Below, piece after piece: positions 56,693 through 64,000 of a stretch of 64,000 nt of DNA (the stretch's first letter is position 1; every line of letters starts with the position of its first letter). The DNA is from Agroathelia rolfsii. Lineage: Eukaryota > Basidiomycota > Agaricomycetes > Amylocorticiales > Amylocorticiaceae. The stretch spans positions 744,001 to 808,000 of the forward strand of contig JABRWF010000001.1 of NCBI GenBank assembly GCA_018343915.1, in the 5' to 3' direction. The notes under the pieces are model-generated. The model did no database searches. It saw nothing but the letters and a program-made list of their open reading frames with translations, and was not told the origin of the DNA. A program made the translations under genes and the position numbers.

Positions 56693-59600
56693 AGGGAGTT
56701 ACTCCAGAACTTCCCTAGTTCCCATCCTACGGTTTCCTTTGTCGTTGTCTCCGTGTAGTTCTCGATTGGTCTAAAAGGTAATTCCCCAAAGACTGCAGCG
56801 TTTAAGCGTTTAGGTGCATTGGGGTGTCTTTTATGGAAGTCTCGTATCCTGGCTTTGGCATGTGTCAGGTTGTCTGCTGGTTCCCAATTATCTTCTCCTG
56901 GTGCGTCCTTCCAACTAACTAGGTACTCTAGCCATTTGGGTCTTCCTGAGATTCTGGAATCCTTGATTTTGTCGACTTCCCATTCTTCCTCTCCTTCAAC
57001 TTCTACAGGTTCCGGTGGAGGTTGATCCCGTTCTGATGGTTTATGTTTGGATAGGAGGGAGACATGGAAAACGTCATGGATTGACCAAGTACGAGGGATC
57101 TTGAGACGATATGCAAGTGGACCAATTCTTTCCAAGATCTCATAGGGGCCGGCAAATTTAGCAGATAACTTCCTTGTCAGTTGGGATGTCTTCAGGTTCT
57201 CTGTGGATAACCAGACCTTATCGCCCTTTTGCCATTGAGGTGACTCTCGTACATGCTTGTCAAAGGATTCCTTCATCTTTTCTGCAGCTAGATTAAGGGC
57301 AGCTTGAGCATCAGATTGTGCATCTGCAATGACGTGTAACCAGTCCTCTACAGCTGGTGTTTCAAAGATGCCCAAAAGGGAGAAATCCATACGAGGGTCG
57401 AACCCATAGTTCATTCTGAATGGAGACATCTTGGTAGCGGAATGTTGTCGGTTATTCAGAGCGAACTCAGCAGAAGGGAGTAGTCTTGCCCAGTCATCCT
57501 GTCGGTGAGATACAAAGAACCTCAGGTATGCTTCGAGTTCTTGGTTGACACGTTCAGATTGTCCGTCTGTTTGCGGGTGGTAAGCGGTGGACATGGCAGT
57601 AATGATTCCCATACACTTGTGTACTTCTCGCATTACTTTGCTTGCAAATTGAGGTCCCCTATCAGAAGTAATCCTGGATGGCAATCCGTGAAGCTTGAAA
57701 ACATGGGACCATAGAAGTTCAGCTGTTCCGATAGCGTTGATCTTTTCTGTAGTGGGGATAACATGGGTCATCTTGGAAAACCTATCTACCACGACCAAAA
57801 TGCTATCATAACCCTGTGAATCCGGAAGCTTGACAATCATGTCCATAGTAATGTGATCTCAGGGGCGTGTAGGCATGGGGAGGGGTTCAAGAGGACCAAA
57901 AGCCGGTAGACGAGAGGATTTGTTCTGAATGCAGATTTGGCAGGTCTCTACGTATTCGTTTACTGCCTTTGTCATGCCAGGCCACCAGTAATTGCGTGAG
58001 ACTAATTCGAGGGTTTTGTGTTGGCCGGGGTGACCACTCAGCAGACTGTCGTGGTACATAGAAATGATCTGTATTCAGATTTCCTTGTCTGCTGGTACAT
58101 AAACCCTTCCTTGTCGTAGAATGACCCCATTTTCTTGGTTCCACTCTTCTAAACCCTTCTGGAGCTTCACAGGTCCTAAGTCCTTGACTAGTCGTAACGC
58201 CTCTGCAACCTCTGCTTTGGGGGAAGCATTCCGGATTTTCTTGAGCAGTTCGGATTCTCCTTCCATCAGAACATGACCTCGTCGGGCAGCGTTTATCCGG
58301 AATAGCTTTGGGTCAAGCAAGACTACATCATGGTTATCCTCGGCATCCGATACTTGAAGGTCCGGTCGCCGAGATAGCGCATCTGCTTTGCCATTTTCAG
58401 CTCCTTTTTGGTAATGAATCCGGAAGTTGAAATCTGCCAAGAAAAGGGACCAGCGAGCTTGTTGACGAGTAAGGTTACGAGCTGTGGTCCAGTACTCCAG
58501 GTTTTTGTGGTCCGTCCAGATTTTGAATGGTTCAGGAAGTCCTTGGAGCAGGTGACGCCAATGATCTAGGGCACGGATAACCCCTAACATTTCCTTATCC
58601 CAGATGTCGTAGTTCCTTTCGGCATCATTCATGGATTGAGATAGGAAGGCAATGGGATGCCAGGCACCAGATTCATCCTTTTGACTAAGAACTGCGCCGG
58701 TGGCATAGGAGGAGGCGTCTGTTTTGACTCGAGTCAGGGCCCTTTGATCGTAGGAGTGTAGAACAGGAGCAGTGCTGAAGGCCTTCTTGAGATTATCGAA
58801 ACTTTCCTGCTCTTCTGGACCCCAGGTCCAATCAACCTTGCCCGTAAGACGATCTAGGGGTTTACAGATCTTTCCAAAGTCTCGGATGAATTGTCGGTAA
58901 TAGTTGGCCAATCCTCGGAATTTGCGGACCTCCTTGACGTTCTTAGGAGTTGGCCAATTGAGGATGGGTTTGACTTTCTCGGGATCCATGCGAACCTGGC
59001 GGTGAGAAACAATGAAACCCAAGATATTGACTTCTGGCTTTTCGACCTTGAACTTGTCTAGGTTACCGTACAGGTTATGTTCTCGTAGGATGGAAAGGAC
59101 TTTGCGTGTCACCTCTTGTAGCTTTTCCTTGGTCTCAGCTCCAATGATGACGTCGTCGATGTAGACCCTAACAAACCCTAGTTGAACTAGGCAAAGAAGA
59201 ATGTCATCCATTAGGGCCTGCATAGAGGAGGGTGCATTGCAAAGCCCAAAGGGCATAACCAGGGGTTCGAAGAGTCCGCGTGATGTGATAAAGGCAGCCT
59301 TGCGTTCGTCTCCTTCCCTAATCCGGATGTTGTTGAATCCTGCTCGTAGGTCAATCTTGGTGAACCATCGGAACCTGGTCATATGCTCGACAATTTCGGA
59401 GATCAAGGGAAGAGGATAGGCATTTTTGACCGTCTGTTCATTGAGGGCGCGGTAGTCCTGAACTGGGCAAAGCTTTCCATTCTTCTTGGGTACAAAGAAC
59501 ATCGGAGCGGCGAATTCACTTTCGGATTTGCGAATATATTCCTTGGCCAGGTTGTCGTCAATCCACTCGTTGAGTGCATCAGTTTCGTTGCTACTGAGGG

Positions 59601-60242
59601 GGTATACACGCCCTCGTCTGAGCTTGGTTTCATCAAGCAACTCAATTTTGTGATCTGACGGCTTGTAGCTAGGTAATCTACTCGCCTCTTCTTCGGAGAA
59701 AACATCGGCAAAGTCTTCGTATCCAGGTGGCATAATAGTGGTGGCCTGTACGGTTTCCTTTTCTGGTAGGAACGTGACCTCAGCAGATTTCCAGTTGATA
59801 ACGGGGTTCTCTAGCCGTAGCCAATCAATGCCAAGGATAACATCCTCTTGGCCAATGTCTACTACGCATAGTGGCAGGTATTTTCTCTCGGATCCAATCG
59901 TGGTGTCAAGGATTGCAACAGCTTCAATTTTTCCTATCTGATTTGCGGAATTGTCGATATTAAATAGAGGAATGGGGCGAGGTAAATTTTTTGTAGGTAT
60001 TTTATGTTTTTCTACGTATCTATAGTTTACAAAAGACAAAGAGGCACTGGAGTCAATCATGGCAAAAGTGGAAAAGTTTCTAAAAGATCCATGGAACATG
60101 ATAGGAACCTTGAGGTGCTGTCCATTCGCACCTACAAGGGAGAAATAAGAAGAGGATGAAATGGAAATGTTGTTACAAGAGGAAAAGGAAGAAAGTCTGT
60201 TTTGTACATATTGGTCAGTCTGAATAGCCCTTTCAGCTGACC

Positions 60243-61745
60243 CTAGGAAAAACCCATTTGATCTTTTAACGCAGCAATTGCGGCCGCCTGCTCTTCCATA
60301 ATCTGCATAACGTGGTCTGGGACAGAATATGCCGGCGGGTTCGTCGAAGGAGAAAGCGGGGGTGCAGTAACAGCTGCCGGTGCCGGAGCCGGTTGGGTTG
60401 AGGCCGAGATCGAGGCTTGACCCACAGGTCTAGATGGTCTCGGTTTGTAACCCAGAAGAGGACAACGGCGCTTTGGATGACCTAGCTGGCCACAGTGGAA
60501 GCATTGTGCTTTAGACCAATCCCTGGGTGGGAACGATGGTCTTCCCTGGAATGAGGGTTGACTAGTCTGAGGCACTGCAACCTGAGCTGCATTGATTGTA
60601 ATGGGATGTGCGGCTGAACCTGCTACGGGTACCCGAGGTCTCCATGTATCTTGCCAAAGTCCTGCAGAGCGCAGTCCTTGTTCAGCACATAGAGCTGCAT
60701 CCATTGCCTTCTGGACCGTTTCCAGATTGGACTGGTCCCATCCTCCGAGTACATTCCGGATTTTGGGATTTAACCCATCTAGGAACCTAACACGCCAATC
60801 TTCTTCAGATAGGTCCGTTTGTTGCGCCGTGGACCAAAAATCCGTAATGTAGTCCTGTGTACTACGGGACCCCTGTTTCAAGCCTTTTAGCTTGTCCAGC
60901 ACAGACCTCTTGTAATCCCAAGACCCATAGAGGCCTCGGAACGCTTTATAGAAGTCCTGAAAGACAAAAGGGCTTTCTGGCTTAACTTCTCCTTCCTCTT
61001 CCTGTTTGATCATGTCGGACCATTTCTCCGACCACCTTCTCGGGCCTCCTTCCAGCAGCGAGATTAACAGCCTCCCCTTATCGCGATCCGTGCTATACAA
61101 GGTAGGGTTTAGGCCTAGGTAATTTTCAAAACCTAGGATAAAATCCTTGTATTTCTCGCGATCACCCAGGAACTTTGAGGGCTCTTTTCCTCTCTCCTTA
61201 GTAGAAGATACTGTGACCACCTGAGGGGCCGGAGCCGGGATGGGAGTAGGTGTAGGTCAATCTGCAATTTCAACCAACTTTCTTTGCGTCTCGGTCATGT
61301 GACGCATCATTTCTGTGGTCTGACGCTGTATTTCCAGCATCTGACCTAAGAATTGTTCAAACCCGGCTGACATGGCGGGGGACGCGGGACAAGTGATGGC
61401 AGGAGTACGGGTGCGTGGGGTTGGGACAGGGGTACGGACTTTAGGTGTGACAACAGGGGTAGGAACGCGGGAGTGGGTGCGGGATGCAATGGGTTCAGAT
61501 ACAGGTTCGGGCTGGCGGAAGTCAGATGGGGAGGGGTACTCTTCCTCAGGTTCTTCTTCGTCATCTTCTTCCTCCTCGGATTCCTCAGGTGTTGCTGGTT
61601 TAGGGGGAGAAGGAAGCTTAGGCGGGGTAGGTACCTTGGGTGGTTGGGAAAATGTAGGCTGAGGGGCAGGGGCAGATACGGAAGGTTGTGCGGAGGTTTT
61701 GGGTGCAGGCTGTGCGGGTGCCTTTCCTTTTCTGGATTGGCTCAT
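60243..61745 (-). pseudogene. E6 gag, one nonsense codon
   Basis: 501 codons from ATG 61745 (SQSRKGKAPAQPAPK) to TAG 60243-60245. Pro/acidic N-terminus (runs of Glu and Asp near 61560), then a helical segment LEIQRQTTEMMRHMTETQRK, capsid-like YKDFILGFENYLGLNP, and a zinc knuckle CFHCGQLGHPKRRC near 60490. One stop (TGA near 61257-61259) replaces an Arg found in E1 (AD-R-PAPTP). Otherwise open. Confidence 0.95.
60249..60255 (-). promoter_or_regulatory. Minus-one frameshift heptamer in E6
   Basis: Gag ATG GGT TTT TCC TAG contains G-GGT-TTT; pol continues GGG TTT TTC CTA GGG. The frames of gag (61220 phase) and pol (60099 phase) differ by exactly minus one. Confidence 0.72.
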
Positions 61746-62162
61746 ATACTTGTGGAGCTAAGGCTCGACACAGATTCTTTGTCTTCTTCAACACTTCAGG
61801 CACCAAGTGGAGTACCTCTGGTAACGTAATCAAAAAAAAGGGATAAAAGGATTTGATTGGGCAGGCAGTTTTACACCTAAAGAGGTGTCCCTAGAAGCAG
61901 CAGGCTAACCCTGCAGTAGCGCCTTCGGGTAACGACACAAGGTTTCCCTGGAACGTGCAGGTACTCCCAAGCCTAAATCTAAACGGGTTAAAACTGAGTA
62001 TTAGATCTCAGCTAATTGCTTCTGCAAACAGTTCAAGCCCAAAATCAAATTTGACAAAGGAAACGTATATAAAATCTTTTTCTTGCTTGTGCTAATTGGC
62101 AGAGAATCAATCTGCACACTGGAGCGGGGCTCAACAGTGGTTTAGGTTTAGCTTCGACCTAA
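61746..62162 (-). other. E6 leader with primer-binding site
   Basis: 417 bp. AGCTTCGACCT at 62150-62160, two bases from the LTR, matches the LTR 11-mer. The block from about 61860 to 61960 is strongly conserved in all A leaders and could hold a packaging signal. Confidence 0.7.
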
Positions 62163-62644
62163 TGTCAAGGCTTGCGCGCTTGACTAATCCAACAAGCACA
62201 ACCTTCTGTAAGGTACGAAGGCGGGCCGTAAGGCCGGGTTTTATGTGCATTACTTGGTTGGATGTACTTCAGGGACCCACGTGCTCCCGTTGCTGCTCTT
62301 TGTAATAGTCCACTTAATGCACTACTTTGCTAGGCTAGTGGTCGGTACTCTAGACAAAAGTCTTCCCGTGTACTTCGCTTTGCGTCAAATAGTTTATTAG
62401 ATGGTTCTTACTCGAGACAGGCGGCTTAGCCCACCGTGGTCTACGTAATCCCTGCAAGGTCTTGTTACTGCCTTGACCAGACTGAACTGGATTTTATCAC
62501 ACGCAATGCCCCTTATGTATTGAGGACTTATGACTTATTCTGTCCTCTAATACTAGGACTATGTACGCTTATCTAGATGCCCTGGAGGCCTTATACTAAA
62601 TAAGGGAAGTGAGGAGAGGGGAATGTGGGCTAGGGCGAACAAGC

Positions 62645-62706
62645 CTGAAGGCGAGATATATTAGTTTTATATATATAAGTATACAAACGGGGGGGGATGC
62701 CCTTAC
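62645..62706 (-). other. Candidate 62-bp mini-intron in E6 5' LTR
   Basis: CAG|GTAAGGGC, ACTAAT 16 nt before the end, and CTCGCCTTCAG|GC. The pre-donor sequence is CTCGCCTTCAG, repeated exactly at the acceptor. Confidence 0.5.
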
Positions 62707-62746
62707 CTGAAGGCGAGAAGGTCGAAGCTAAGGTTCAGGTAAGGGC
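62699..62746 (-). repeat. 13-bp perfect hairpin around the predicted start
   Basis: GCCCTTACCTGAA at 62699-62711 and TTCAGGTAAGGGC at 62734-62746 are perfect inverted repeats with a 22-nt loop holding the 11-mer. One arm contains the candidate splice donor. Confidence 0.85.
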
Positions 62747-63672
62747 TACAGGTTTGTATTTATACATAAAATGAAGGGCCTGTGCGCAGCCTTGATGGTC
62801 CGTGCGCAGCAGGGTTTGTAAGCGGAAATGACTAGAATGCAGGGGCAGTGCTTTGTGCCTAAGTCCGATGAGCAACCAATTGGAGTGATGAGTCTAGTAC
62901 TCCTTAGTAATTGTACAGTGATCGGAATGTCCCTGGTTCCTGAGTCTAGACCTTTTGATGAAAAGGAATGATCTAGACTCTGCCTTCCTAATATACTCTT
63001 GTCACGAGCACTCCTGTCACGTGGGGCTAACACAGCCAGTCACACGCGTGTCAAGATGTCGCCTGCAAGGTATTTCGTCCACAACTTCATGAATAAAAAT
63101 CGTAAAAATATAATAAAAATATGTACAGGTTCGTAGAGAAAATGCGAAAAATGTCCAACTCATAACACTGTGCACATGGCTCCGGGGAAACGTCGGCGGA
63201 CACATCGGAAACACTTCCGATGCACGGGGTATGCGGTGACTCAGAAGGGAGGGCGTCGCCGGTGACTCCGTTGTAGATGTTCGCGTATGTCGATGTGTGC
63301 GATCGGGATGTTCGGCGGCTGGGTGTATTGGCGGGTTGTGACAGGCAGTGCTTTATGCCTAAGTCCGATGAGCAACCAATTAGAATAATGAGTCTAGTAC
63401 TCCTTAGTAATTGCACAGTGATCGGAATGTCCCTAGTTTCTGAGTCTAGACCTTTTGATGAAAAAGAATAATCTAGACTCCGCCTTCCTAATATACTCTT
63501 GTCACAAGCACTCCTGTTACGTGGGGCTAATACAGCCAGTCACACATGTGTTAAGATGTTGCCTACAAGGTATTTCATCCATATCTCAATAAATAAGAAT
63601 CATAAAAATACAAATAAAATATGTACATGCTTGTAAGAAAAAGGTGAAAAATATCCAACTCATAACAATTAC

Positions 63673-64000
63673 ATGGTCAGGGACTATATATGCCAAAGGA
63701 CTTGCAGATGGTGGGGGTAAAGTAGTAACGGTGGCCGCTGGTGTTGGAATAGGCTGGATTGAGACAGAAACCAAGGCTTGTCCAGGTGGAGCAAATGGCC
63801 TTGGCTTGTACCCAAGGAGGGGGCAACAACACTTTGGATGGCCCAATTGTCCACAGTAGAAGCATTGCACCTTTGACCAATCCCTAGGCAGGAACGATGG
63901 TCTTCCCTGAAAGAAGGGTTGACTAGAAGGAGGGGCAGCAACTTGGGCTGCGTTTATCAAGATGGGGTTTGTTGCCAAACCAGCAACAGGGACCCAAGGA
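63673..64000 (-). pseudogene. E5 gag, continuing beyond the window
   Basis: Minus-strand gag of family A: zinc knuckle CFYCGQLGHPKCCC near 63850 (His and Cys ligands kept), Pro-rich segment toward 63680. It resumes at the ATTAC duplication; its 5' end and 5' LTR lie outside. Confidence 0.9.

Larger units (their letters stand above)
56671..60255 (-). pseudogene. E6 pol: protease, RT, RNase H, integrase, chromodomain
   Basis: About 1190 codons from the minus-one site. The protease motif reads IDSSASLSF near 60070, with Ser for the Gly of DSGAS, which should impair the active site. RT is complete (FTKIDL, MPFGLCNAPSSMQ, YIDDVIIG near 59160); RNase H has KTDASSYATGA and DHKNLEYW. The integrase zinc region is HDSLLSGHPGQHKT with CQICIQNK near 57930-58050, core DRFSKM, SDRGPQF and HPQTDGQSERVNQE at 57560-57800, and the chromodomain YLVSWKDAPGEDNWE near 56910. 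Two stops: TGA near 58073 and TGA for Trp near 57849 (TGG to TGA). Coding reads through the polypurine tract and stops at 56671 within the LTR. Confidence 0.95.
55674..63167 (-). mobile_element. E6: best-preserved full-length family A element, TSD CTGTG
   Basis: 7494 bp with two 1005-bp LTRs (55674-56678, 62163-63167) and CTGTG at 55669-55673 and 63168-63172. It is innermost in its nest, so it is the youngest insertion there. Gag and pol show only three clear nonsense codons. It still has every structural part: primer site, slippery site, protease to chromodomain, polypurine tract. Confidence 0.97.
62163..63167 (-). repeat. E6 5' LTR
   Basis: 1005 bp. On the minus strand: TATAAATA (62764-62757), AGCTTCGACCT (62729-62719), donor at 62707|62706, branch CTAAT at 62664-62660 and acceptor at 62645. 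Confidence 0.95.
54969..63343. mobile_element. Family D solo LTR split by E6, TSD GGCAG
   Basis: 54969-55673 and 63173-63343 rejoin into an 876-bp D LTR (TGTCAAGAGCTGCC to GGGTTGTGACA) flanked by GGCAG at 54964-54968 and 63344-63348. Confidence 0.94.
52655..63667 (-). mobile_element. Family A solo LTR in E5 gag, TSD ATTAC, holding Tc1 copy 2 and D/E6
   Basis: Starts TATCAAGGCTTGC, ends ACTCATAACA, flanked by ATTAC at 52650-52654 and 63668-63672. LTR pieces are 52655-53158, 54780-54968 and 63349-63667, together about 1.01 kb. Confidence 0.93.

Noticed and set aside
62140..62162. A conventional tRNA primer-binding site after the A 5' LTR
   Set aside because: No stretch resembling the common initiator-Met primer site (TGGTATCAGAGC) was seen in A, B or G; the LTR-complementary 11-mer explains the position better.
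1..64000. CRISPR arrays, bacterial operons, rRNA or tRNA genes
   Set aside because: No regularly spaced short repeats, ribosome-binding sites, rRNA cores or cloverleaf-like segments were found; the repeats are LTRs.

Overview
The window is a transposon graveyard from a fungal nucleus, most likely a filamentous basidiomycete. That assignment rests on chromodomain-bearing Ty3/gypsy elements, a Tc1/mariner element, short candidate introns and transition-type decay; a Rhizoctonia-like genome is only a guess. No intact host gene, rRNA, tRNA or CRISPR array is visible. Nearly all 64 kb can be explained as LTR retrotransposons, solo LTRs and two Tc1/mariner copies inserted into one another. Most insertions are bounded by target-site duplications (TSDs) that can be read directly. 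I name families A, B, D, F, G, H and C for this window only. A (LTR about 1.01 kb) and B (about 0.86 kb) are chromodomain gypsy elements. D (about 0.88 kb), F (about 0.85 kb) and H (0.86 kb) appear only as LTRs. G is a different gypsy element with 0.62-kb LTRs. C is a 1.5-kb non-autonomous element with 205-bp LTRs. Layout: 1-5460 is decayed LTR pieces plus Tc1 copy 1, which is split by an A solo LTR. 5461-12975 is full-length A element E1. 12986-14711 is an F solo LTR holding a B solo LTR. 14717-16215 is unassigned DNA with a degenerate minisatellite. 16216-20673 is element G, whose two LTRs face each other. 20674-21185 is a broken coding fragment with an intron-like gap. 21290-30168 is full-length B element E2, which carries a D and a B solo LTR in its gag and sits inside an A LTR. 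30896-41264 is A element E3. 41265-64000 is two further A elements (E4, E5) joined through one shared LTR. E5 is split by F>H>C, by A and F solo LTRs, and by an A solo LTR that itself holds Tc1 copy 2 and a D solo LTR with the youngest full element, E6 (55674-63167), inside it. All coding potential is gag-pol (capsid/nucleocapsid, protease, reverse transcriptase, RNase H, integrase, chromodomain) or Tc1 transposase. Every copy carries nonsense codons, mostly explained by C:G to T:A transitions. Three signals seem worth real attention. (1) Families A, B, G and C each have a TATA-like box exactly 34-35 bp upstream of a 10-11-nt LTR sequence that is complementary to the primer-binding position just after the 5' LTR. 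This is the geometry of Tf1-type self-priming, with different sequences in different families. (2) In A, B and F that putative transcript start is followed, after exactly 23 nt, by a donor-like CAG|GTAAGG or CAG|GCAAGT, a CTAAT-like branch site and CTTCAG|G. This is a candidate 56-62-nt intron inside the LTR, and the U3 sequence just upstream of the start can base-pair with the donor. (3) The gag-pol junctions of A and B share a G-GGT-TTT minus-one slippery heptamer directly before the gag stop, and G has an analogous G-TTA-AAA.
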